This document shows positions 16,872 to 24,909 of a DNA stretch of 64,000 nucleotides, piece by piece (position 1 is the stretch's first letter; each line of letters begins with the position of its first letter). The position numbers and the translations under genes are program-made. Origin of the DNA: Akkermansiaceae bacterium (GTDB taxonomy: Bacteria > Verrucomicrobiota > Verrucomicrobiia > Verrucomicrobiales > Akkermansiaceae); the NCBI GenBank assembly GCA_024233115.1, contig JACKQB010000006.1, positions 1 through 64,000 of the forward strand, written 5' to 3'. The notes beneath the pieces were generated by a model, which did no database searches, was not told the DNA's origin, and saw only the letters and a list, made by a program, of their open reading frames with translations.

Positions 16872-18239
16872 CTACTGCGCATTGTTGAAGTAATCATCCA
16901 TCGCGTGGGCCAGTGCCGCACACATGAGCCGGATTTCGTCAGCGGAAATACTCAGCGGCGGCATCACCACCAGTGTATCGCGAATAGGCCTTGTTAGCAG
17001 CTGGTGCTGTCGAGCTAACAGGGAGACCCTTTCGCCTACTTTGAGCGCCGGGTCAAATGGCTCACCGGTCTTTGTTCTCAATTCCACCCCGGCGACCAGT
17101 CCGCACTGCCGGATGTCATGGACCACAGGCCGGTCCGCCGCCAGCCCGGCAAGCAGTTGTCCCAACAGTTCTATTTTACCAGGGAGCTTCTCAAGGGTTT
17201 TTTCCTGCTCGAATACATCCAGGCTGGCCAGGGCGGCGGCACAACCGAGTTGATTGCCCGTGTAGCTATGGCCATAGTAAAACGCCCTGTCTGCGCCCCC
17301 GAGAAAAGCTCTGTAGATTTCGCCTTTGACCATCGTCGCCGCCATCGGCAGGTAGCCACCGGTGAGACCTTTGGCGAGGCAAAGAAAATCCGGGATGACA
17401 TGCTCTTGCTGACAGGCAAACATCGTACCCGTTTTCCCAAATCCCGTCATCACCTCATCCAGGATCAGATGAATCCCATACCGGTCACACCACGCCCTCA
17501 GATCCGCCAACATTCCCGCTGGCCAAGGTCGGATCTGGTTCACACCCTGGACCAGCGGCTCGATGATCACGGCGGCAGTACGGTCGATTTTTTCCTGGTC
17601 CAGACCTGTGAGATCCTCGATCCCCCTAACATGGCTTACGGGGAAACCAAATTGCCTGAACCGGTCGAAAAAAGCCCCCACGCCACCCAGCGAGGCGGCT
17701 CCCATGGTATCACCATGGTAGCATTGGTCGAAGGCGATAAACCCGGTCCGCTGCTCCTGGCCGGTTTGAAGCCGGTACTGGATCGCCATTTTTACAGCAC
17801 ACTCAACCGCCGTTGATCCATCATCGGAAAAAAACACCCTTTCGAGGGTGTGGGGAGGGAAATAGCCACACAACCTCTCCGCCAGTTCGCTGGCACGCGG
17901 GTTGGCAAACCCGAGGTAGCTGGTGTGAGCCACCTTTCCGAGCTGGGCAACAACCGCGGCATTGATCACCGGGTGTTTGTGTCCATGCACATTGGTCCAG
18001 ATCGAGGCATTGCCATCCATGTAGCGACGCCCCTCTGAGTCGGTCAGCCAGATACCATCGCCATCAACCAAAACGAGCGGTTCGACAGGCTCTCCCGCCA
18101 CCCACTCATCCTGTCGGGTAAAGGGATGCCAGCAATGCGCCTTGTCCGCTGATATCCACTGCTCCGTGTTCACGGGTTGATACCGCCACAATCTCCCCTC
18201 ATTGACAAGCCTGCGAATGGCCGGGGATGCCCTAATCAT
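16872..18239 (-). CDS. bioA: Adenosylmethionine-8-amino-7-oxononanoate aminotransferase, 5' end altered by an insertion sequence
   Basis: Transfers an amino group from S-adenosylmethionine to KAPA in biotin synthesis; PLP-dependent. Clear motifs are CWHPFTRQDEW near the start, GNASIWTNVHGHKHP, FFSDDGSTAVECAVKMA, LILDEVMTGFGKTG and the PLP lysine in CLAKGLTGGYLPMAA. The core is intact. The annotated ATG (18239) lies inside the end of the IS1380-type element; a TTG at 18191 with GAGGGGAG just upstream and a GTG at 18173 are alternatives that avoid it. The insertion probably removed the original start and promoter, so expression may now depend on the element. No other bio genes are present nearby. 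Confidence 0.9.
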   Translation of the reverse strand: MIRASPAIRRLVNEGRLWRYQPVNTEQWISADKAHCWHPFTRQDEWVAGEPVEPLVLVDGDGIWLTDSEGRRYMDGNASIWTNVHGHKHPVINAAVVAQLGKVAHTSYLGFANPRASELAERLCGYFPPHTLERVFFSDDGSTAVECAVKMAIQYRLQTGQEQRTGFIAFDQCYHGDTMGAASLGGVGAFFDRFRQFGFPVSHVRGIEDLTGLDQEKIDRTAAVIIEPLVQGVNQIRPWPAGMLADLRAWCDRYGIHLILDEVMTGFGKTGTMFACQQEHVIPDFLCLAKGLTGGYLPMAATMVKGEIYRAFLGGADRAFYYGHSYTGNQLGCAAALASLDVFEQEKTLEKLPGKIELLGQLLAGLAADRPVVHDIRQCGLVAGVELRTKTGEPFDPALKVGERVSLLARQHQLLTRPIRDTLVVMPPLSISADEIRLMCAALAHAMDDYFNNAQ

Positions 18240-18253
18240 TAGCGACGCTGGGG
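18229..18253 (+). repeat. Left terminal inverted repeat of the IS
   Basis: Begins GCCCTAATCATTAGCGACGC. It matches the inverse of the right end at 20 of 25 positions. It is preceded at once by the direct repeat GGGGAT. Confidence 0.85.
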
Positions 18254-18309
18254 ATGATTCACCCTGAAGGTGATTTTGCAACTTTGACTGATATTGTGTA
18301 TAAGGGGGC

Positions 18310-19671
18310 ATGTCACGACACTACTCCCTGAAGCCGCGCAAGTTTGCAATGGAGCTAAGAACCTCGGAATCATGCTCGGTGCATGGAGGGCAACTGGCCA
18401 TTGTCGGCTTGATCCGGCAAAGCGGACTAATGGGCTGGATCAGTGATTACCCGCAGCTCGAGCACCGCAAGAACCGCAACCGGGGCTTTGATCCCGAAGT
18501 CTACATCAGCACCTTTCTCTACAACTTCTGCACAGGAGGAAGCAGCCTGGCGGATGCGGAGGCTCTCAATGAAGACAAGGCACTGCTAAGGCTGTTAGGA
18601 ATAAAAAAACTGCCCGACCAGAGCGCCCTGGGCGAATGGCTCCGGGCTCTGGACCCCGCGGGCCTTGATGCCCTCAAGGCGATCAACCGCCGGTTTTGCA
18701 CATGGGTGCTCAAGACGGCTCCGGCCAATACATACAGCTACGGTGGCAACGAACTCGAATGGTTTTTCGATGATACCCAGATCGAAGTCAGCGGTAAAAA
18801 ATTTGAAGGTGCCGCAATCAACTACAAGGGGGATGTATCGCTTGGTTGGCAGACGTTGTGGGCCGGGCCTCTCATCCTCGAATGCGAACTCGGGGGACAG
18901 CGCGGAGTAAGCGAGTGTTTCGGCAGGTTCTGCGCTAACAGCGGTAAGCTGCGTAAAAAAGGAAAACACTATCTCTACGCCGACAGCGGCAGCAGTGACG
19001 GGGAGGATCTTGAACACGCGGCCAAACACTTCACCCGCCACAGCATCAGCTACAACAAATGGACAAGTCCCCTGGAACGCATGGCCGGAGGACTTCCCGA
19101 GGAAAGTTGGGGCGAGTCCGAACTTACCCACTGGCGTGGAGGAATCAAACATCTCGTATCCTACAGCTGGGTAAGACACCAGCCCTCGGGCTGTAGGCAA
19201 GCGCATAACTTTGCGGCCCTGCGTCACAAACGGGAAGACGACATGTTCTGGAGCTACTGCTTCGTCGAAGTTGAAGAAGGACGGGGTCACACAGCGGCCC
19301 AATCCAGGGCAGCCTTTGAACGTCACCGGCTCAAGGGTGAGTGTGAACGCCGCTTTGGCGAAGTGCTCAGTGATCTAGGGCTTCACAGGCCGCCCTGCCA
19401 CAGTCTCAGCGCCAACGACGGATGGTATAGCCTCGGGGCGTTGGCCTACAACATCCTCGGGGCCCTCAAGCTGTTGGTGTTGCCTGAAAAAGACCTGGCC
19501 AAGCGTCCGCGCACGGTGATGCAGCGGCTGTTGTTATTGCCCATGGAAATCAAGCGTCATGCCCGCCAACTCAAGGCGGTGGTTTACATCTGTCATGAGA
19601 GGATGAAAGCTTGGCGGCAGATCTTTGAGGAATGGATGCCGGATCACCGGCTGATGTATCCAAAGGCCTGA
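18310..19671 (+). CDS. IS1380-family DDE transposase
   Basis: 453 residues, full length for the family. Acidic residues of the RNase H-like core are visible: FFDDTQIEV, YLYADSGSS, and a late Glu in HRLKGECERRFGEVLSDLG. The C-terminal block SLSANDGWYSLGALAYNIL matches the conserved end of IS1380 transposases. Residues 40-100 hold the N-terminal helical region (FDPEVYISTFLYNFCTGGSS). The ATG at 18310 is preceded by AAGGGGGC, a usable ribosome site. No frameshift or internal stop is present, so it is probably active. Confidence 0.9.
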   Translation: MSRHYSLKPRKFAMELRTSESCSVHGGQLAIVGLIRQSGLMGWISDYPQLEHRKNRNRGFDPEVYISTFLYNFCTGGSSLADAEALNEDKALLRLLGIKKLPDQSALGEWLRALDPAGLDALKAINRRFCTWVLKTAPANTYSYGGNELEWFFDDTQIEVSGKKFEGAAINYKGDVSLGWQTLWAGPLILECELGGQRGVSECFGRFCANSGKLRKKGKHYLYADSGSSDGEDLEHAAKHFTRHSISYNKWTSPLERMAGGLPEESWGESELTHWRGGIKHLVSYSWVRHQPSGCRQAHNFAALRHKREDDMFWSYCFVEVEEGRGHTAAQSRAAFERHRLKGECERRFGEVLSDLGLHRPPCHSLSANDGWYSLGALAYNILGALKLLVLPEKDLAKRPRTVMQRLLLLPMEIKRHARQLKAVVYICHERMKAWRQIFEEWMPDHRLMYPKA

Positions 19672-19875
19672 AGCCGCCTTGCGCAAAAAGTTCCGGTTGA
19701 AGACCTCCCGTGCCGGGGAGGAGGAAGGACAACGCCGTCGACTGGGAGTTGGGAGCAATCCAGCCTGAGAATGAGCAGGTAAAAACGCCAGAACATCGTT
19801 GCTCCATCACCGTAAGCGATCAACGCGATGGATTTACAACCCCTCAGCATGAATATCACACAAAAATTAATCCAG

Positions 19876-19900
19876 CCCAATCCTCGCTAACGATCAGGGC
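19876..19900 (-). repeat. Right terminal inverted repeat of the IS
   Basis: Its inverse begins GCCCTGATCGTTAGCGAGG, matching the left end. It is followed at once by the direct repeat GGGGAT. Confidence 0.85.
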
Positions 19901-19957
19901 GGGGATGATGAAAAAATGATTTGCATTCGCCCCGGTTTCGACCGTCAATAAGGTGTC

Positions 19958-20269
19958 ATGAAAGCTATTATACCTATCCTTGCTATCGCAGCACTTATGA
20001 TGACATCCCTGCCATCCTGTGGCCCTGCTATCATCCCGCCACCCGTCCCCCATCCTCCGGGAGTGGGACTCCGGGTCCTGCCCTACGGATACCGCACCGT
20101 GTATGTGGGCGGCGTACCCTATTACTACAATGGCAGCCACTGGTACCGGCGCAGCCATGGTCGCTACATCAGCTGCCCCCGTCCTCGTGGCTATGTCCCG
20201 CGCGTACGCGGAATCCCGGCTCCACCAAGGCCCCCCGGATTACCCGGACTGCCACACATCCGGCTGTAA
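19958..20269 (+). CDS. Small Pro/Tyr-rich lipoprotein, first of a paralogous pair
   Basis: 103 residues. The signal sequence MKAIIPILAIAALMMTSLPSC ends in a lipobox Cys. After a proline-rich stretch it contains PYGYRTVYVGGVPYYYNGSH, followed by WYRRSHGRYISC, and an Arg/Pro-rich tail. The same block recurs in the next gene (PYGYTTVHVSGVPYYYYGNS, then WYRR), so the two arose by duplication. Short YYY-motif envelope proteins of this kind have no known activity. It starts 58 bp after the insertion sequence and is followed by a strong terminator. Confidence 0.82.
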   Translation: MKAIIPILAIAALMMTSLPSCGPAIIPPPVPHPPGVGLRVLPYGYRTVYVGGVPYYYNGSHWYRRSHGRYISCPRPRGYVPRVRGIPAPPRPPGLPGLPHIRL

Positions 20270-20286
20270 GGCACCGACCCTCATCC

Positions 20287-20326
20287 AACCACACCGTGAG
20301 CCTCACAGCCACGGTGTGGTTTTTTC
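20287..20326 (+). terminator. Intrinsic terminator after the first lipoprotein gene
   Basis: A 12-bp perfect stem (AACCACACCGTG / CACGGTGTGGTT) with an 11-nt loop, running into a T run. It separates the two paralogous lipoprotein genes into distinct transcripts. Confidence 0.9.
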
Positions 20327-20396
20327 CACAGGCATAAAAATGTGGTGGTTTGAAAATAAATATGAATTTTCCCCCTTGGTTGGCGTCTATAGAGTC

Positions 20397-21083
20397 ATGA
20401 AGACCCCATTGCTCCTGCTGTCATTGAGTGCCGTTTCCCTCCTTCTGCTCTCATCCTGTGTTGATCCCAATTATTATGGAGGCAGTGCTTATTACGGTAG
20501 CTCAAGCTACAGTTCAAGTTACACAACCATGCCCTACGGCTACACCACGGTGCATGTCAGTGGTGTCCCCTACTATTATTACGGAAACAGCTGGTACCGC
20601 AGAAGTGGCAGCCGTTACATTTCCTGCGCGCGCCCACACGGATACAGCGGCTCGATCGGTCATTCCTCCCGCTACAGCAGTTATCGCAGGCCAGGCCCGA
20701 GCTACACCACCCGCGCACATAGTGGTGGCAGCTACAGCCCATCGTACCGCTCCATCAAACCAAGCACCCAGCACTACCGGCCAGGCCCGTCCTACCAGTC
20801 GGGCTCCCCACGCCACCCAAGCCCGTCCGGCACCTACCGGAAAGGAAGCCGGTCTGGAGGCCCCAGCATCCGTAGCGGCTCAAGCGGTAGAACCAGTTTC
20901 ACACCGACGCATACACCTCGCATCCAATCGCCGCAGCCATCCGCTCCACGGATTTCTCCGGAAAATCACTCACCGAGAAGCATCAATCCACCCAGCGCAC
21001 CCCGTGTTTCACCATCAGGTGGAGGGTCCCGGTCAGGAGGTGAAAACCGGCATCCGCTTTCCAAGCCGGTCAGACACCGCTAA
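20397..21083 (+). CDS. Ser/Tyr/Pro-rich lipoprotein, second of a paralogous pair
   Basis: 228 residues. A signal sequence (MKTPLLLLSLSAVSLLLLSSC) with lipobox Cys is followed by Ser/Tyr repeats and the block PYGYTTVHVSGVPYYYYGNS shared with the upstream gene. The last 140 residues are low-complexity, rich in Ser, Pro, Arg, Gly and Tyr, basic and probably unstructured. Such a tail could bind peptidoglycan or polysaccharide, but this is a guess. The start is the ATG of the signal peptide; the frame stays open further upstream without a plausible leader. It is convergent with argS, 12 bp away. Confidence 0.78.
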   Translation: MKTPLLLLSLSAVSLLLLSSCVDPNYYGGSAYYGSSSYSSSYTTMPYGYTTVHVSGVPYYYYGNSWYRRSGSRYISCARPHGYSGSIGHSSRYSSYRRPGPSYTTRAHSGGSYSPSYRSIKPSTQHYRPGPSYQSGSPRHPSPSGTYRKGSRSGGPSIRSGSSGRTSFTPTHTPRIQSPQPSAPRISPENHSPRSINPPSAPRVSPSGGGSRSGGENRHPLSKPVRHR

Positions 21084-21095
21084 CGGAAAACAGAT

Positions 21096-22811
21096 TCACA
21101 TTCTCTCGGGAACCTCGATTCCTAACAACCCGAGCCCCTTTTGCAATACCCGGCTTGTCAGCTCACAGAGCACGAGTCGGGTATTCTGCGTTTCACCTTC
21201 TGACTTCAGCACCGGGCATGCCTCGAAAAACGAGTGGAATGCCCTGGCAAGCTCAAGAAGATAGTTGGCGAGAAGGTTGGGGCGGAAATCGTCGAGCAAT
21301 GACGGCACAGTTTCACCGAAACGCACTAACATCCGTGCCAGATGAACTTCGGCATCGGCTTCGATTTTCATGTGCTTTCCATCCAGCCGGACGCCGTCAT
21401 CGAGTTTCCGGAAAATCGACCTGACACGTACGTAACTGTATTGGAGATAGGGTGCCGTGTCGCCCTGCAGGGCTAACATCCGGTCCCAGCTGAAAACATA
21501 GTCGGTCATCCGATGCTGGGAAAGCTCGGCAAACTTCACCGAGCCAATCCCCACAATGGCGGCAACTCGCTTTTTCTCCTCCGGGTCCATGTCAGGATTT
21601 TTTTCTTCGATCGCCAGACCAGCGCGCTCGACGGCCTCATCCAACACGTCAACCAGTTGCACGTTGTCACCGCTGCGGGTTTTCATCAGCTTGCGATCCT
21701 CACCGAGAATCGAGCCGAAGGCGATATGGTGCATCCCGGGATTCAATCCGCGCCTGCGGGTGGCTTCGAATATCTGCTGGAAATGAAGTTGTTGGGGCGC
21801 CCCCACGACATACCAGATCTGGTCGGCATTCCATTCCTCCACCCGGAAGTCGATGGTTGCCAGGTCCGTGGTCGCGTAGAGGAATCCACCATCGGCCTTA
21901 CGCACTACGGTCGGCTTGTCCTCCAGCTTGGGGTCGCCGTCGAAAAAGACACAGACAGCACCATCGCTGACGCGGGCGACCCCGGAGTCCAACATATCGT
22001 CGACAAGTGGCGCCAGCCGGTCGTTGTAAAAACTTTCACCATACCAGTAGTCAAAGCCGACATCAAGCCGGTCATAGATCCCCTGCAGCCCCTGTTTTGA
22101 CAGCTCGACGCATTGTTCCCAAATCGCGAGGTTCTCGACATCGCCGCCCTGGAGTTTGACCAGCTCTTGTTTACAGGTCTCGCGCACTGATTCATCCTCG
22201 CCACATTGGGCGTTGACGGTACGATAGACCCGCAGCAACTCGGCCACCGGGTCCGCCTGCAGGTCGGCTTTGTCGAGCACCGTTTTCCAGCCGTGGATGA
22301 TCATGCCGAACTGGGTTCCCCAGTCACCGATGTGGTTATCGGTAATCACCTTGTGACCAAGAAAACGGGCGATACGGGATAGACTGTCTCCAATGATGGT
22401 CGAGCGGATGTGGCCGACATGCATCGGCTTGGCGACGTTAGGAGCTGAGAAGTCGACGACGATGGTCTGGACGGTGCTGGCCAGGGGGACGCCGAGCCGG
22501 TCATCGGCTAACAGGCCAGCCACGCGTTGCCCCCATGCCCCGTTGTTGATGCGGAAGTTAATAAAACCGGGCCCGGCGATATCGGCTTCTGCAAGTCTAC
22601 CAAGGTCAAGAGCTTCGATCAGCTTGGCGGCTAGCTCCCGTGGATTGGCACGTGCCTGTTTTGCAAGAACCATGGCGACATTGCTCTGGTAATCCCCAAA
22701 TCGTAGGTCCGCGGACGATTCCACCCGCACTTGAAAGCCATGAGGCACTTCCACTACCCCGACCGCACCGAGTGCCGAAACCAATGCCTTTTCCAGTTCT
22801 TGAATAATCAT
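21096..22811 (-). CDS. argS: Arginyl-tRNA synthetase
   Basis: 571 residues. Charges tRNA-Arg in the cytoplasm. The N-terminal additional domain, the class I HIGH-type motif in FSAPNVAKPMHVGHIRSTI, a KMSKS-like segment GEDRKLMKTRSGDNVQL and the DALR anticodon-binding domain ending in LLGIEVPERM are all present. The start MIIQELEKAL matches other members; an ATG 12 codons upstream is less likely. The gene is 50 bp downstream of the PTS IIA-like gene on the same strand. Confidence 0.97.
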   Translation of the reverse strand: MIIQELEKALVSALGAVGVVEVPHGFQVRVESSADLRFGDYQSNVAMVLAKQARANPRELAAKLIEALDLGRLAEADIAGPGFINFRINNGAWGQRVAGLLADDRLGVPLASTVQTIVVDFSAPNVAKPMHVGHIRSTIIGDSLSRIARFLGHKVITDNHIGDWGTQFGMIIHGWKTVLDKADLQADPVAELLRVYRTVNAQCGEDESVRETCKQELVKLQGGDVENLAIWEQCVELSKQGLQGIYDRLDVGFDYWYGESFYNDRLAPLVDDMLDSGVARVSDGAVCVFFDGDPKLEDKPTVVRKADGGFLYATTDLATIDFRVEEWNADQIWYVVGAPQQLHFQQIFEATRRRGLNPGMHHIAFGSILGEDRKLMKTRSGDNVQLVDVLDEAVERAGLAIEEKNPDMDPEEKKRVAAIVGIGSVKFAELSQHRMTDYVFSWDRMLALQGDTAPYLQYSYVRVRSIFRKLDDGVRLDGKHMKIEADAEVHLARMLVRFGETVPSLLDDFRPNLLANYLLELARAFHSFFEACPVLKSEGETQNTRLVLCELTSRVLQKGLGLLGIEVPERM

Positions 22812-22861
22812 TGTCAAAAAAATAGTAGTGCGGCAATCCGGCCACAACGATGAATAAGCGC

Positions 22862-23341
22862 CTACCGCTCAGTGTGGGTCCGCGATGGGCGGGATGCAAA
22901 AATATCGAGTACGTCCTCCACCGTTTCAGCCTCATGAAGCTGCTGCCGGACCTCACAGTTGTTAAACATCCTGGCGATCGCGGCAAGCGTTTGCAAATGG
23001 AGGTTATACTCCTTTTTAGGTACTATAAAGAGGATGACAAAATTGACCGGTGCATTGTCGATGGCTTCAAAATCAATCCCCTCCTTCGACCTGCCAAAGG
23101 CAGCGACCACTTGATCGATCGAATCAGAAAACGCATGGGGAATCGCAACCCCCGAGCCAATCCCGGTGCTGATTTGTTTTTCACGCTCCTTGAGGGATTC
23201 GATCACCTCGTCACGCAGCTCGGCTTTGAGTAAACCCCTCGCGATGAGATGGTCCACGATGTTCCCAATCGCCTCAACACACACCTCCCCCTTCAAATCG
23301 AGAATGACTTGCTTTGGGGTGAGTAAACTGGCTAGTTTCAT
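22862..23341 (-). CDS. PTS EIIA (fructose/nitrogen type) domain protein
   Basis: 159 residues, a single PTS EIIA type-2 domain. The phosphorylated His is expected in GIGSGVAIPHAFSDSI. The fold's other blocks (LLKAELRDEVIESLKEREKQ, APVNFVILFIVPKKEYNLHL) are present. Stand-alone EIIA proteins of this type (PtsN-like) mostly have regulatory rather than transport roles. No other PTS gene is in the window, which fits regulation. The start MKLASLLTP is used; an ATG 18 codons upstream exists. It precedes argS and may share its transcript. Confidence 0.85.
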   Translation of the reverse strand: MKLASLLTPKQVILDLKGEVCVEAIGNIVDHLIARGLLKAELRDEVIESLKEREKQISTGIGSGVAIPHAFSDSIDQVVAAFGRSKEGIDFEAIDNAPVNFVILFIVPKKEYNLHLQTLAAIARMFNNCEVRQQLHEAETVEDVLDIFASRPSRTHTER

Positions 23342-23541
23342 CGTGCTGTATGGGTTACCCTCAGTGGGCAAACGCTGTGTTTTCGTCAGAATCATCCGCT
23401 GTGGGGTGAGGCAATTACCCCGAAGTCACCCGGCTTGCAAGCCTATTTGCTGGCAGCCCTGCACGTGCGCCCGCATGGCACCACACCACGGAATTTGATG
23501 ATGGTGGTTGACGCAGCCAGCAGCCCGTCGATGATTGGCAC

Positions 23542-24324
23542 ATGTTGAAAACCTGCCACATCGCTTCAACTGGCATGCTGATAGCCTGCGGCATCCTGAT
23601 CACCGCAAAAGCGGATGAACCAGGCGCATCCGGGGGGCATCCAGACAATAAATCGTCGACCCACAACCTGATCCGCCACCTGCTCGACCAGGATCTCGGG
23701 ACACGTAAATTCCCGTTTCCCGACGTGGTTTTGGCCAGCAGCGGAAAAAAAGTCATCCCGGTCGACCCCAACAACCCCGCCCACGATCTCATTCTGGCGA
23801 CCATTTCCAAAGCAGCCGATAAAGCCATCTCGACCCTCAATGCGCCGGATTCGCCCGTACGAAAACTCCGGCGTATCAACGAAGCCTCCCGGTTTTTTGA
23901 AGACAGCCTGCGCGCGAGCATCATGGCGCATCCGGCACTCACCTGCTCCGTCCCTAAAAACACCCAGGGCAACGAACAGCGGTCGGGCTACCCCGATCTC
24001 ATCATCACCCACACCGACGCCAACGGCACTCTCACCCGGGCCTACCTCGACCCCAAGCTTTTCGAGCAAAAATCCCAGGCATCCTCACTACGCACGTTTT
24101 ACTATGAGCCCCGCACCCGCACCCATAAAATCCAGTACGACGCCATGCACCTGCTGCTCGGTATCAGCCACGACGGCAAAGATGGCGCATGGACGTTTAG
24201 CCATTGGAAAATATGCGACCTCTCCCGCTTTCACGTCCGCTTGAAAGCCGAGTTCCAAGGCTCGAACCGCGACCTTTACCGCCCCCACATCATCATCCGC
24301 TCGTCCCCCGCAACTGACAAATAG
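23542..24324 (+). CDS. Secreted protein with a possible PD-(D/E)xK nuclease-like core
   Basis: 260 residues with an N-terminal hydrophobic signal (MLIACGILITAKA near residues 12-24). I do not recognise the family. Residues about 155-180 read GYPDLIITHTDANG followed by TRAYLDPKLFE: a PD, then a strand with D-x-K, the spacing seen in PD-(D/E)xK nucleases, and then a helix with a Gln (HKIQYDAMHLLLG). If real, this would be an exported nuclease-fold protein, which is unusual. It stands alone, between ptsN-like and mntR genes. Confidence 0.6.
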   Translation: MLKTCHIASTGMLIACGILITAKADEPGASGGHPDNKSSTHNLIRHLLDQDLGTRKFPFPDVVLASSGKKVIPVDPNNPAHDLILATISKAADKAISTLNAPDSPVRKLRRINEASRFFEDSLRASIMAHPALTCSVPKNTQGNEQRSGYPDLIITHTDANGTLTRAYLDPKLFEQKSQASSLRTFYYEPRTRTHKIQYDAMHLLLGISHDGKDGAWTFSHWKICDLSRFHVRLKAEFQGSNRDLYRPHIIIRSSPATDK

Positions 24325-24380
24325 CGCCATCCGACCTCAATTCTCTTGATTCCCTGCGGCTCCTTTCTATTTCTTTCCTT

Positions 24381-24815
24381 ATGCCCGATACGTCCAGCGC
24401 GAGACATCGCACCAGCGGTTCCACAGCTCGCGATGATTACCTCGAACAAATTCTCCATTTAATCGAGGAAAAGGGATACGCCCGCCCGATCGATATCTCC
24501 AAACGACTGGAGATTTCGCAAGCAAGCGTCACCAACATGCTGCAGCGGCTGGATGCCGAAGGGCTGGTGACCCATATCAAGTACCGCGGCACGACCCTCA
24601 CCGATGAGGGGCTGCGTATCGCCCGCGCCATCATTGACCGGCACAACACCCTGACCCGCTTCCTTGAACTCTTCGGTATTGATGAGGACACCATTTACCG
24701 CGATGTCGAAGGCATGGAACACCATATTTCCCGCGCCACTCTCGAGGCCATCCGCTCGGTCACGGACTACCTCCAAAACAGCCCCGAGACCCTCGCCGCC
24801 ATCAGGAAAGCCTAA
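24381..24815 (+). CDS. mntR: MntR/DtxR-family metal-dependent regulator
   Basis: 144 residues. A winged helix-turn-helix repressor that senses Mn(II) and controls manganese transport. The helix-turn-helix is DISKRLEISQASVTNMLQRL. Metal ligands line up with MntR: Asp and Glu in DDYLEQI, His in DRHNTLTRF, and Glu/His in YRDVEGMEHHIS. The C-terminal dimerisation helices follow. An N-terminal extension of about 16 residues is unusual. No transporter gene is adjacent, so its targets lie elsewhere; it is followed by secA after 94 bp. Confidence 0.9.
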   Translation: MPDTSSARHRTSGSTARDDYLEQILHLIEEKGYARPIDISKRLEISQASVTNMLQRLDAEGLVTHIKYRGTTLTDEGLRIARAIIDRHNTLTRFLELFGIDEDTIYRDVEGMEHHISRATLEAIRSVTDYLQNSPETLAAIRKA

Positions 24816-24909
24816 TTGCACCAATACCCGAGCCTAATCCCTTGCCATCGCCTTCAAGCGGGTGTATGGAACCTCCCCGCGCGAAAAACAACCCGCGCCC
24901 ATATTTCAT

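Larger units (their letters stand above)
18229..19900 (+). mobile_element. Complete IS1380-type insertion sequence (1672 bp)
   Basis: One transposase gene is bracketed by imperfect terminal inverted repeats of about 25 bp (20 of 25 match). Directly outside both ends is the 6-bp direct repeat GGGGAT (18223-18228 and 19901-19906), read as the target duplication. Exact duplication and an intact transposase suggest a fairly recent insertion. The target was the 5' end of bioA. About 230 bp of non-coding DNA follow the transposase inside the element. Confidence 0.88.

Noticed and set aside
16617..16888. Small open frames in the bioA-panE gap on both strands
   Set aside because: Low-complexity translations without start signals; they overlap the promoter-like region and hairpin.
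20428..21264. Alternative open frame over the second lipoprotein gene
   Set aside because: The other frame has a clear signal peptide with lipobox and a block shared with the upstream paralogue; this one has neither and runs into argS.
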